This document shows positions 7,053 to 15,039 of a DNA stretch of 21,198 bases, in pieces (position 1 is the first letter of the stretch; each line of letters begins with the position of its first letter). Both the position numbers and the translations under genes were made by a program. Source of the DNA: Planktomarina sp. (lineage in GTDB: Bacteria > Pseudomonadota > Alphaproteobacteria > Rhodobacterales > Rhodobacteraceae); the NCBI GenBank assembly GCA_022425445.1, contig JAKMFM010000055.1, forward strand, positions 1 through 21,198. The letters run 5' to 3'. The notes beneath the pieces are model-generated. The model had not been told where the DNA came from. It did not search any database and saw only the letters and a program-made list of their open reading frames with translations.

Positions 7053-8648
7053 ATGGCCCCGAAAGTACTCGTATCTGATAAACTCTCTGAAACTGCGGTT
7101 CAAATCTTCCGTGATCGTGGTATCGACGTGGATTTTGATCCAAGTATTGGCAAAGACAAGGACAAATTGCTCGCTGTCATTGATCAATATGATGGTTTGG
7201 CTATTCGCTCTGCTACCAAAGCCACAGAAAAAATTATCAATGCCGCAACCAATCTCAAGGTGATTGGCCGGGCCGGCATTGGGGTGGATAATATCGACCG
7301 TGCCGCAGCCTCGAAAAAAGGAGTGATTGTGATGAACACGCCCTTTGGCAACATGATCACCACCGCAGAACACGCCATCGCGATGATGTTCGCTGTGGCG
7401 CGTCAAATTCCTGAGGCCAGCGCCTCGACCCATGCGGGGAAATGGGAAAAATCCAATTTCATGGGTGTTGAGCTTACGGGCAAGACACTTGGCGTCATAG
7501 GGGCTGGCAATATCGGCGGCATCGTTTGTGAGCGCGCCCTGGGCCTCAAGATGAAAGTTGTGGCCTATGACCCCTTCCTGTCAGAGGAGCGAGCTGAAAA
7601 ATTGGGCGTGCAAAAAGTGGAGCTAGACGATCTTTTGGCGCGGGCCGATTTCATCACGCTGCATGTACCGAAAACTGAGCAGACCAGTAATATTTTGAAC
7701 GCAGAAGCGATTGCCAAAATGAAGCCCGGTGTGCGGGTCATAAACTGCGCCCGTGGTGGTTTGGTTGATGAGGCAGCTTTGGCCGATGCTCTGAAATCGG
7801 GCCATGTCGCTGGGGCAGCCTTCGATGTGTTCGAAGTGGAGCCAGCAACGGACAGCCCATTGTTTAACCTGCCCAACGTGGTTTGCACCCCGCACCTGGG
7901 CGCAGCGACAACTGAAGCGCAGGAAAACGTTGCTGTGCAAGTGGCTGAGCAAATGTCTGACTATCTGCTGACGGGAGCTGTGACCAATGCGCTGAATATG
8001 CCATCGGTGACAGCAGAGGAAGCCAAGATCATGGGGCCATGGTTGGCCTTGGCTGGGCATTTGGGCGCCTTTATTGGGCAAATGACCTCCGAGCCAATTA
8101 AGGCGATTAATATTTTATATGATGGTACAGTCTCGTCGATGAATCTTGCTGCGCTCAACTGCGGCGTCGTGGCAGGGATCATGAAAGCAGGTAATCCTGA
8201 CGTGAATATGGTCAGCGCTCCGGTGATTGCCGAAGAGCGTGGTATTAAGATCAGCACCACCAATCAAAATAAATCTGGTGTATTTGACGCTTATATCAAA
8301 GTTACAGTGGTCACGGAAACGCGGGAACGCTCTGTCGCCGGAACAGTGTTCAGTGATGGTAAGCCGCGCTTTATCCAAATCAAAGGCATCAATGTAGATG
8401 CTGAAATCGGGCGCCACATGCTGTACACGACCAATGATGACGTGCCGGGCATCATCGGTATATTGGGCTCTACCATGGGAAAAAATAACGTGAATATCGC
8501 GAATTTTACATTGGGTCGCGCGTCAGAGGGTGGGCAGGCGATTGCTTTGCTTTACGTGGATGCGCCGGTCTCGGATGTGGTTTTGGCTGAGTTGCAGGCG
8601 ACTGGGAAATTTAATCAAGTCAGTCACTTGGAGTTTGATGTCTCATGA
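7053..8648 (+). CDS. serA: SerA, D-3-phosphoglycerate dehydrogenase
   Basis: A 531-aa protein of the long (type I) SerA class. The substrate-binding segment NLKVIGRAGIGVDN is at about 68-80. The NAD-binding Rossmann motif GAGNIGG is at 150-156, catalytic Arg in CARGGLVDE, and catalytic His in PHLGAATTEAQ. An allosteric intervening domain follows, and a C-terminal ACT domain begins around residue 455 (TTNDDVPGIIGILG), where serine feedback binding occurs in this family. Reaction: 3-phosphoglycerate plus NAD to 3-phosphohydroxypyruvate, the committed step. AAGGAG ends 7 nt before the ATG. The stop codon overlaps the next gene's start (ATGA at 8645-8648), indicating translational coupling with the downstream phosphatase. 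Confidence 0.97.
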   Translation: MAPKVLVSDKLSETAVQIFRDRGIDVDFDPSIGKDKDKLLAVIDQYDGLAIRSATKATEKIINAATNLKVIGRAGIGVDNIDRAAASKKGVIVMNTPFGNMITTAEHAIAMMFAVARQIPEASASTHAGKWEKSNFMGVELTGKTLGVIGAGNIGGIVCERALGLKMKVVAYDPFLSEERAEKLGVQKVELDDLLARADFITLHVPKTEQTSNILNAEAIAKMKPGVRVINCARGGLVDEAALADALKSGHVAGAAFDVFEVEPATDSPLFNLPNVVCTPHLGAATTEAQENVAVQVAEQMSDYLLTGAVTNALNMPSVTAEEAKIMGPWLALAGHLGAFIGQMTSEPIKAINILYDGTVSSMNLAALNCGVVAGIMKAGNPDVNMVSAPVIAEERGIKISTTNQNKSGVFDAYIKVTVVTETRERSVAGTVFSDGKPRFIQIKGINVDAEIGRHMLYTTNDDVPGIIGILGSTMGKNNVNIANFTLGRASEGGQAIALLYVDAPVSDVVLAELQATGKFNQVSHLEFDVS

Positions 8649-9376
8649 CCGCCCTCTACGCGATTGGTGACATTCATGGTCAATTGGCCAGTTTGATCCA
8701 AGCCGTTAAATGGATTGAAAAGGATGGTGGGCCTGAGGCCCCCATCGTATTTCTTGGTGACTATATTGATCGAGGGCCTGATAGCAGCGGGGTTTTGGAT
8801 TTTTTGATCCAAGGCCGCCTTGCCGGGCGACATTGGACATTTTTAAAAGGCAATCATGACCGTATGTTTGAGTGGTTCTTGCAAAGCCCAAGCCGGGCGG
8901 ATCCGCATCTCTTTACAGATTTGAGTTGGCTGCACGAGCGGCTTGGTGGGCAAGATACACTGCGCTCTTATGGGCTGGATTTCAGCACACGCCGTCGGCT
9001 CTCTGCGGTGCATGAAGAGGCGTTGCGCAGGGTTCCAAAAGCGCATCGTGACTTTCTGGAAGGCTGCCCTTTGGTCCATGAGACAGAGGATCTGTTCTTT
9101 TGCCATGCAGGTATCCGTCCCGGTATTGCGCTATCCGACCAATCTGAAGAAGATCTTTTGTGGATACGCGAAGAGTTTTTGGAGTTCATGGGCCGGCATC
9201 CAAAACTTATTGTGCATGGCCATTCCCCGGTCGAGCAAGCTTGCCACTATGGCAACAGAATAAACTTGGACAGCGGTGCTGGCTATGGTCATCCGCTTAC
9301 GGCTGCGGTCTTTGAGGGACGGAATTGCAGCATTTTGACTGCGCAGGGCAGGAGCAAAATATCCAAGCCTGCATAG
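8645..9376 (+). CDS. PPP-family metallophosphoesterase (serine/threonine phosphatase / Ap4A hydrolase-like)
   Basis: A 243-aa calcineurin-like phosphoesterase with all core motifs: GDIHG (8-12), GDYIDRG (38-44), GNHDR (69-73), CHAGIRPG, and HGHSP near residue 190. These residues hold the two-metal centre. Bacterial relatives include PrpA-type protein phosphatases and ApaH-type diadenosine tetraphosphatases; the sequence does not let me choose between them. Cytoplasmic, no signal peptide. Its ATG overlaps the serA stop by 4 nt, so its translation probably depends on serA, though no known link to serine synthesis explains this. It converges on rppH, with about 100 nt between them. Confidence 0.85.
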   Translation: MTALYAIGDIHGQLASLIQAVKWIEKDGGPEAPIVFLGDYIDRGPDSSGVLDFLIQGRLAGRHWTFLKGNHDRMFEWFLQSPSRADPHLFTDLSWLHERLGGQDTLRSYGLDFSTRRRLSAVHEEALRRVPKAHRDFLEGCPLVHETEDLFFCHAGIRPGIALSDQSEEDLLWIREEFLEFMGRHPKLIVHGHSPVEQACHYGNRINLDSGAGYGHPLTAAVFEGRNCSILTAQGRSKISKPA

Positions 9377-9399
9377 GTCTGTGGCCAAGATGACAGACC
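9376..9399. terminator. Hairpin at the end of the phosphatase gene
   Basis: GGTCTGT (9376-9382) and ACAGACC (9393-9399) form a perfect 7-bp stem with a 10-nt loop that begins at the last base of the stop codon. On the plus strand no T run follows. Six A at 9405-9410 would give a U run on the minus-strand transcript from rppH, but before this stem rather than after it. This is a plausible, not canonical, end point for either convergent gene. Confidence 0.35.
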
Positions 9400-9477
9400 T
9401 CTGCAAAAAACCCGTTTCGGCATTCGACCAAGATGCGGGCCTGCCCGGGCGGGCGCTTGCGCGTAATGGCGATGCCC

Positions 9478-9963
9478 TTACGAGAGATGCTCTTTAAATG
9501 CGGCGAGCACAGAGCGGTAAACATCGCGCTTGAAAGGCACAATTGCTTCGGGCAGCTCGGCCGGGGCAATCCATTTCCAGTCGGAAAATTCAGGCTCATC
9601 TGTGTCAATATTGACGTCCGAATCTTCACCTAGAAAACGCATCAAAAACCATTTTTGTTGCTGACCACGGTATTTGCCTCCCCAGAGCTGAGGGATCAAA
9701 TCCGCAGGCAGCTCATAGGGGATCCAGCCGGGGGTTTCAGCAAGGATCTGCACTTTTTGCGCTGGAACCCCGGTTTCTTCCTCCAGTTCACGCAGGGCCG
9801 CCACGCGAGCGTCTTCGCCGGGATCAATGCCCCCCTGAGGCATTTGCCACGCCTCTGAATAGTGTTCGAGCCTTTGAGCCACGAAGACCAAACCCCCAGG
9901 ATTGATGAGCATGACGCCGACATTGGGTCTATAGGGCAGCTGTTCAATATCAGACTGTTGCAT
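9478..9963 (-). CDS. rppH: RppH, RNA pyrophosphohydrolase (Nudix)
   Basis: A 161-aa Nudix hydrolase. The Nudix box (G-x5-E-x7-REUxEExGU) runs from G44 to V66, with R58, E59, E62 and E63 as the metal-binding core. The N-terminal YRPNVGVML and AWQMPQGGIDPGED are typical of RppH/NudH rather than other Nudix groups. It removes pyrophosphate from 5'-triphosphate RNA, opening it to decay; plant and alphaproteobacterial relatives also hydrolyse Ap4A. The start lies 3 nt after the ctpA stop with no convincing SD, so reinitiation by ribosomes leaving ctpA is likely. Confidence 0.93.
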   Translation of the reverse strand: MQQSDIEQLPYRPNVGVMLINPGGLVFVAQRLEHYSEAWQMPQGGIDPGEDARVAALRELEEETGVPAQKVQILAETPGWIPYELPADLIPQLWGGKYRGQQQKWFLMRFLGEDSDVNIDTDEPEFSDWKWIAPAELPEAIVPFKRDVYRSVLAAFKEHLS

Positions 9964-9966
9964 CTG

Positions 9967-11304
9967 CTATTGTGCCGGTTGGATGGCCGACAGACCCTTG
10001 AGCAGATCAATCGCATAAGACAGTTGGAAATCATCATCGCGTAGCTTCGCGGCTTCCTCTGCGCGGGCGCGCTCTTTCTCAATTTGATCGCGGTCCGCCT
10101 CCGACAGGCTGTCGTTGTTCAGCGATCCGCGCAGGTCAGCCTCACTGCGCATAGCACCCGCCTCCTCTGCGGCTTCATCCTTAAGGCTGCTGGGATCTTT
10201 TCGGGGTTGTTCGACTATGATGTCGGGCGAGACCCCAAGAGCTTGGATGGACCGGCCTGACGGTGTGTAGTAGCGCGCTGTGGTCAAACGCATCGCCCCA
10301 TCGCCCGCCAGTGGCATGATGGTTTGAACAGAGCCCTTTCCAAAGCTTTTGGTGCCGACAATAATCGCTCGGCGGTGATCTTGCAGTGCACCAGCGACAA
10401 TCTCAGAGGCGGAAGCTGATCCGCCGTTGATCAAAACGACAATCGGTTTGCCTTGGGCCAAATCGCCGGCCCGAGCGTTCCAACGGTCTCCATCTTCGGG
10501 CGCACGCCCTCGGGTTGAAACTATCTCACCTTTTTCTAAAAATGCGTCCGAAACTTTGATCGCTTGGCTGAGCAACCCGCCGGGGTTGTTGCGCAGATCA
10601 ATGACGAAGCCGTTGATATTTTCAATGCCGCCTGCCGCCTCAATTTGCTTTTCGATGCCATCTTCAAGGTTTGGGTATGTTTGATCATTAAATGTGCTGA
10701 CCCGCATCACGACGGACTCGCCAATTGTCTTGTCACGCACAGCGGTTAATTTGATGGTGTCGCGGATGATTTTGATGTCAAACGGCTCCGGTTCACTTTC
10801 GCGCACGACCGTGATCACGATTTCCGACCCGACCGGGCCGCGCATCAATTGCACTGCCTCATCCAATGTCAGGCCCAAAAGACCTTCACCGTCCACATGG
10901 GTGATAAAATCGCCAGGTTCGACCCCGGCCTCGGCCGCGGGGGTGTCATCAATTGGGGTTATGACTTTTACAAAGCCATCCTCTTGCGTCACCTCAATCC
11001 CCAGGCCGCCAAAGGCGCCACGGGTTTGAATGCGCATATCATCGGCATCATCTGGCGACAGGTAGCTTGAATGCGGATCCAACGAGGTCAGCATGCCATT
11101 GATTGCGGCTTCAATCAGCCTTTTGTCATCCACTTCCTCGACATATTGGGCACGGATGCGATCAAAAATATCACCAAAAAGTTCAAGCTGTTTATAGGTC
11201 TGAGCTTGGTCGGTTTCCTTGGCCAAAAGAGGTCCAGCCAATTGTGGGGCGACCACCACCCCCAGAAGCCCGCCGAGCATCGCTGCAATCAAAAACTTTT
11301 TCAT
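9967..11304 (-). CDS. ctpA: CtpA, S41-family carboxyl-terminal processing protease
   Basis: A 445-aa periplasmic or membrane-anchored protease. The N-terminal hydrophobic segment (about residues 3-28) is a signal peptide or anchor. A PDZ domain covers about 85-170, with a GGLGIEV loop near 97. The S41 protease domain carries the nucleophile Ser in NGGSASASEIVAGAL and the catalytic Lys in GTKSFGKGSVQ. The charged C-terminal tail rich in E, A and R is common in alphaproteobacterial homologues. The family trims envelope proteins, including peptidoglycan hydrolases. The SD AAAAGGA lies before the ATG. rppH follows after 3 nt and gpmI lies 198 nt upstream on the same strand. Confidence 0.93.
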   Translation of the reverse strand: MKKFLIAAMLGGLLGVVVAPQLAGPLLAKETDQAQTYKQLELFGDIFDRIRAQYVEEVDDKRLIEAAINGMLTSLDPHSSYLSPDDADDMRIQTRGAFGGLGIEVTQEDGFVKVITPIDDTPAAEAGVEPGDFITHVDGEGLLGLTLDEAVQLMRGPVGSEIVITVVRESEPEPFDIKIIRDTIKLTAVRDKTIGESVVMRVSTFNDQTYPNLEDGIEKQIEAAGGIENINGFVIDLRNNPGGLLSQAIKVSDAFLEKGEIVSTRGRAPEDGDRWNARAGDLAQGKPIVVLINGGSASASEIVAGALQDHRRAIIVGTKSFGKGSVQTIMPLAGDGAMRLTTARYYTPSGRSIQALGVSPDIIVEQPRKDPSSLKDEAAEEAGAMRSEADLRGSLNNDSLSEADRDQIEKERARAEEAAKLRDDDFQLSYAIDLLKGLSAIQPAQ

Positions 11305-11502
11305 TTCACAATCCTTTTTGCATCGGGGGCTCTGTACCCTGCGCTACCCGACTTGCGCCTTTGCTTATATAAAGCCTGTCTTGCCCTGGCTTTCCAGCCC
11401 CTACTGCGCTGATCGCGCGCTAAAACCCGTTATTCTTGGCCTAAGACGGTAGCTCGGCTCATCTGTCGGCCGATACGGGTGAGAATGGGCGGGATTTTGC
11501 CG

Positions 11503-13020
11503 TCATGGTCGCGTGATCAAGGAGTGACCGGTCATTTCCTCAGGTTTGGGCAGATCCATCAGCTCAAGAACCGTGGGCGCAAGATCGGCCAAACGGCCGG
11601 CACGCAATCGGCATTCCCGTGGCAAGCCCACCCCGATGATCGGCACCAGATTTGTCGTATGGGCTGTGTGTGGCCCGCCGGTGATGGGATCTATCATCAT
11701 CTCGCAATTGCCATGATCTGCTGTGACAATCATCTTGCCGCCGCAGCGCTCGAGTGCTTCAATCACTTGGCCAAGTCCGTGATCCACCGCTTCGCAAGCC
11801 GCGATTGCCGCCTGCAAGTCACCGGTGTGCCCAACCATGTCAGGATTTGCATAATTGGTGATAATCAGATCATAGCCCTTCTCAATGGCGGCCACAAAGC
11901 GCTCTGTGACTTCTGCGGCTGACATTTCAGGTTGCAGATCATATGTTGCGACCTTGGGGGAACTGGGCATGAAGCGGTCCTCGCCGGCTGCCGGCACTTC
12001 CAGGCCACCATTCATGAAAAATGTCACATGGGGATATTTTTCCGTTTCTGCGAGCCGAAATTGGCGCTTGCCGTGTTGCGCCACCCATGCGCCCAGCGTG
12101 TTGGGGATATTGCGCTTTGGGAAGGCAGCTGTGAGATAGATATCATGGTCACCGGAATAAGACACCATCCCCATTTGCGCGGTTAATGTGACCCGGGGTG
12201 CTGTGTCAAATGCGTCAAAATCGGGTTGGCAGAGGGCGGCCAGAATTTCACGCGCCCGGTCTGCACGGAAATTTAGGCACATTAACCCATCTTGTGGTCG
12301 CAGTCCCGCGTAATCGCCAATCACGCTGGCGGGGATAAACTCATCGGTTTGCCCCTCCGCATAGGCGCGCGCAATTACCTCTTGGGCGTTAGCGGCTTTG
12401 ACGCCGATGCCCTGGGCTATGGCGCTATAGGCGGTTTGCACCCGCTCCCAACGGTTGTCGCGGTCCAAAGCGTAATAGCGGCCAATGACTGTGCAAATCT
12501 GCGCGCCTTGGGGCAGCTGGTCTTGGAGGTTGGCGAAATAGCCTGTGGCTGAGCTGGGGCTGACATCGCGCCCGTCAGCAATGGCATGGATGAGCACGGG
12601 AATACCCATGTCGCAGAGTAAATTGCTGGCTGCCAAGAGATGGCTCAGATGCCCATGCACCCCGCCGTCAGAAATGACCCCCATGAGATGCGCTGCGCCA
12701 CAGCTGGCTTTGAGTTTGGCGGCGAAGTCCAAAATAGCGGAGTTTTGAAAGAAACTTTTGTCCTCAATCGCAAGATCAATCTGCCCCAAGTCCATCGCGA
12801 CCACGCGGCCTGCTCCAATATTGGTATGGCCAACTTCGGAATTGCCCATCTGTCCGCTGGGCAGACCGGCATCAGGGCCATGGGTGATTAGATGCGCATT
12901 TGGGCAATGCGCCATCAGGCGATCAAAATTTGGCGTATGCGCCAGAGCAGGGGCGTTGCCTTGCTTGGTGTCGCTCAAGCCCCATCCATCCAAAATACAA
13001 AGTACCACGGGTTTGGTCAT
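11503..13020 (-). CDS. gpmI: GpmI, 2,3-bisphosphoglycerate-independent phosphoglycerate mutase
   Basis: A 505-aa protein when started at 13020 (MTKPVVLCILDGWG), where AAGGAG lies 7 nt upstream. The frame is open 27 codons further, but that part has no family similarity. Alkaline-phosphatase superfamily: metal ligand D11 in LDGWG, catalytic phospho-accepting S61 in GQMGNSEVGHTNIGAGR, later metal site TADHGNCEMM, and C-terminal DLAPTVLELM. It interconverts 3- and 2-phosphoglycerate using manganese. It is divergent from imuB across a 140-nt gap. The 198 nt between its stop and ctpA hold no gene I can see. 3-Phosphoglycerate, its substrate, is also the precursor used by serA nearby. Confidence 0.96.
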   Translation of the reverse strand: MTKPVVLCILDGWGLSDTKQGNAPALAHTPNFDRLMAHCPNAHLITHGPDAGLPSGQMGNSEVGHTNIGAGRVVAMDLGQIDLAIEDKSFFQNSAILDFAAKLKASCGAAHLMGVISDGGVHGHLSHLLAASNLLCDMGIPVLIHAIADGRDVSPSSATGYFANLQDQLPQGAQICTVIGRYYALDRDNRWERVQTAYSAIAQGIGVKAANAQEVIARAYAEGQTDEFIPASVIGDYAGLRPQDGLMCLNFRADRAREILAALCQPDFDAFDTAPRVTLTAQMGMVSYSGDHDIYLTAAFPKRNIPNTLGAWVAQHGKRQFRLAETEKYPHVTFFMNGGLEVPAAGEDRFMPSSPKVATYDLQPEMSAAEVTERFVAAIEKGYDLIITNYANPDMVGHTGDLQAAIAACEAVDHGLGQVIEALERCGGKMIVTADHGNCEMMIDPITGGPHTAHTTNLVPIIGVGLPRECRLRAGRLADLAPTVLELMDLPKPEEMTGHSLITRP

Positions 13021-13132
13021 GACAAGCTCCTTTTCTGCGCGCCTCTGTTTACCTGATCGCTGGCGGTATTCCACCGTTTTTGCACGCGCCCTTTTCGGCA
13101 AGACTCGACTCTAAGATAGGCTCTGTCGTATA

Positions 13133-13147
13133 GAACATATAGTGAAC
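13133..13147 (+). promoter_or_regulatory. LexA operator (SOS box) of imuB
   Basis: GAAC-ATATAGT-GAAC is an exact match to the alphaproteobacterial LexA box GAAC-N7-GAAC (equivalently GTTC-N7-GTTC). It ends 13 nt before the imuB ATG. A possible promoter, TCGACT (13105-13110), 18-nt spacer, TATAGA (13129-13134), would place the operator over the -10 and the start of transcription, where LexA binding blocks initiation. gpmI, leaving the same gap leftwards, starts 112 nt away and is probably unaffected. Confidence 0.88.
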
Positions 13148-13160
13148 AAAGTTTGTAGTT

Positions 13161-14816
13161 ATGTCACATCGACGTGTTTTATCATTATGGTTTCCTCGGA
13201 TGGGTGCAGAGCGGCTGTTGCGACAGGCCCGTATGACGCAAGAGTTGCCTTTTGCCGTGGTGCAAGATCGTGGGCAGATGCAGGTGATTTCCTCCCTGTC
13301 ACAAATGGCGGAGGAGCGGGGGCTGCGCTTGGATCAGCCTCTGCGTGACGCTATGGCCATGTGCCCAGATCTTATCACACGGCTGCAAAATCCGCAAAGT
13401 GAAGCGCGGTTTTTAAACAGTCTGCGCCGTTGGGCCTCTAAATTTTCGCCCTGGGTGGCGGAAGAACCGCCGCAGTCTTTGGCCATTGATTTGACGGGGT
13501 GCGCACATTTGTTTGGTGGTGAGGAAGGAGTTATCGAGCAAGTGGAGCAAGATTGCTGTGATCTCGGCCTTTCTGTGCATATCGGTATGGCGGATACAAA
13601 AGGCGCGGCATGTGCCTTGGCGCGCTATGCCGGTCAGCCCTTAGGGGTGAACCGCACGGGCGATGCAATTGATCAAGAGGCACCAGCCACTCGGTCTCGG
13701 GCCGTCAAGCGCCGCAACTGGGAGCGCGGAGGCGCTGCGCCGCAGCTGCGCAGCAATCGAGGCGCATCAGGCCGTATTGCCCAGCCTGGCTTCACGCGCC
13801 AAGCCCTTGCGCCTTTGCCGGTTGCGGCCCTGCGATTGGAGGGGCATGTTGTTACAGCTCTGAACAGGCTGGGACTTCGGCGGGTGGAAGATTTGATGGC
13901 GCAGCCCCGCGCAGCCCTTGCGCGGCGTTTTGGCAAAGGGACGGTCTATCGGATGGATCAGGCCCTGGGCGTGGCCCCCGAACCTATTAGCCCAGCGAAA
14001 CAAGCACCACATTTTGCCTGCCGTTTGAGCCTGCCGGAACCAATTGGTTTGGCAGAAGATTTATTGGCCGCTTTGGATAAATTACTGCCGCGCTTGGCGG
14101 AGCGTTTGAACGAAAAAGGTCGGGGTGTGCGGCGCTTGCGACTGGAAGCCTATCGCACAGATCAAACCATGCAATCGCTTGAGGTGGGGTTGGCCCGCCC
14201 TTCCGCCGATATTACACGAATGCGGCCACTTTTGGCGGCCAAATTAGGGGATATCAAAGCAGAATTTGGCATTGATGTGCTGCGCTTGGTTGCGGCGCAA
14301 ACGGAGCCAATCCATGCCCATCAACACAAAGGGCATCTTGAGGCTGGTCAAATGGTTGCGGCGCGCTTGTTGGAAAACACCAAGTTGGATGATTTGATTG
14401 GCACATTGGGCGCCCGCATCGGACTGGAGGCCATGACCCGCTTATATCCCGGTGATAGCCATATCCCCGAGAAGGCCGCGCAGGTACAGGCCGCTGCCTG
14501 GTCCGCGCCACATTTACATTGGCCAGCCCCGTCGCGTCTGCGGCCTTTGGTACATTTCCCACCGGAGGCCCTGCAGGCCCATAGTGCGGCGACAGTGCCG
14601 CTGTCATTTAAATGGCGCGGTCAGCTTCATGAGGTGCACAGCGCTCAGGGGCCAGAGCGGATTGCCCCGGAGTGGTGGCTGGCCGAAAGATCCTGGCGCA
14701 GTGGAACGCGCGATTATTGGCAGGTGGTCACCAAAACCGGAGACCGGTTTTGGCTTTATTTCGCCCATGGTGGTGCCATCTCGGGCGGGTGGTTCTGTCA
14801 GGGCCGCTTTGCTTAG
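13161..14816 (+). CDS. imuB: ImuB, Y-family polymerase-like mutasome protein
   Basis: A 551-aa DNA-polymerase-Y family protein. It begins MSHRRVLSLWFPRMGAERLL, where active Y polymerases carry the first catalytic aspartate; that residue is replaced here, as in ImuB proteins, which are non-catalytic. AIDLTGCAHLFGG (about 110-122) and GLSVHIGMADTKGAA follow the Y-family palm. Residues about 180-215 are a basic linker, followed by a helix-hairpin-helix segment (LNRLGLRRVEDLMAQPRAAL) and little-finger and C-terminal regions. In Caulobacter and relatives ImuB links ImuA and DnaE2 to the sliding clamp for error-prone damage-induced synthesis. Neither imuA nor dnaE2 is adjacent here. In-frame stop TGA at 13143-13145 fixes the start at or after 13161; no strong SD is present. 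Confidence 0.9.
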   Translation: MSHRRVLSLWFPRMGAERLLRQARMTQELPFAVVQDRGQMQVISSLSQMAEERGLRLDQPLRDAMAMCPDLITRLQNPQSEARFLNSLRRWASKFSPWVAEEPPQSLAIDLTGCAHLFGGEEGVIEQVEQDCCDLGLSVHIGMADTKGAACALARYAGQPLGVNRTGDAIDQEAPATRSRAVKRRNWERGGAAPQLRSNRGASGRIAQPGFTRQALAPLPVAALRLEGHVVTALNRLGLRRVEDLMAQPRAALARRFGKGTVYRMDQALGVAPEPISPAKQAPHFACRLSLPEPIGLAEDLLAALDKLLPRLAERLNEKGRGVRRLRLEAYRTDQTMQSLEVGLARPSADITRMRPLLAAKLGDIKAEFGIDVLRLVAAQTEPIHAHQHKGHLEAGQMVAARLLENTKLDDLIGTLGARIGLEAMTRLYPGDSHIPEKAAQVQAAAWSAPHLHWPAPSRLRPLVHFPPEALQAHSAATVPLSFKWRGQLHEVHSAQGPERIAPEWWLAERSWRSGTRDYWQVVTKTGDRFWLYFAHGGAISGGWFCQGRFA

Positions 14817-14833
14817 AACAAAGCAGCCCTGAC
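14797..14833 (+). terminator. Long inverted repeat over the imuB stop codon
   Basis: GTCAGGGC-C-GCTTTG and CAAAGC-A-GCCCTGAC pair over 14 positions with one C/A mismatch, around a 7-nt loop CTTAGAA that contains the imuB stop TAG (14814-14816). The stem is very stable. No T run follows on the plus strand (GTTTGG), so it is either an atypical terminator or a protective 3' structure. It is the strongest fold in this stretch. Confidence 0.6.
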
Positions 14834-15039
14834 GTTTGGAAGCAAGCAAACGAAAGACCAGCATCGCGTATCCGAGTGGGGGCAGGAATGACACTTAAAG
14901 CCAAGCTCCCTTTTGCTTGGCGCTTAGATCGCAAATTACAAAAGCCATGTGATGACCCGAAATGGAAAGTTGCGGGACCATTTTAGGGCAGGATTAAGAC
15001 AGGGTTGATTATTGGTGAATTCGGCGCAACTCTATTCCC
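14834..15039. other. Gene-poor gap between imuB and the DUF2794 gene
   Basis: About 206 nt without a convincing gene. It holds a 7-bp inverted repeat, GCCAAGC (14900-14906) with GCTTGGC (14915-14921), and an ATG-started 32-codon frame at 14888-14986 with a G-rich stretch upstream (MTLKAKLPFAWRLDRKLQ at its start). I could not match this frame to any family. In relatives dnaE2 normally follows imuB; nothing here looks like a DnaE2 fragment. Confidence 0.4.

Noticed and set aside
11363..11375. GCTTATATAAAGC near-palindrome upstream of ctpA, considered as its promoter
   Set aside because: It contains a -10-like TATATA on the minus strand, but I find no -35 at a normal distance, so I do not call a promoter.
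13021..13101. Longer N-terminus for GpmI (27 extra codons)
   Set aside because: The family start MTKPVVLCILDGWG at 13020 has AAGGAG at the right distance, and the extension is basic and unlike the family.
13630..13810. Basic linker of ImuB (about residues 160-215) as an insertion or frameshift
   Set aside because: The frame continues smoothly into the helix-hairpin-helix region, and a basic linker with a similar DAIDQEA-type sequence is, as I recall, usual in ImuB of this order.
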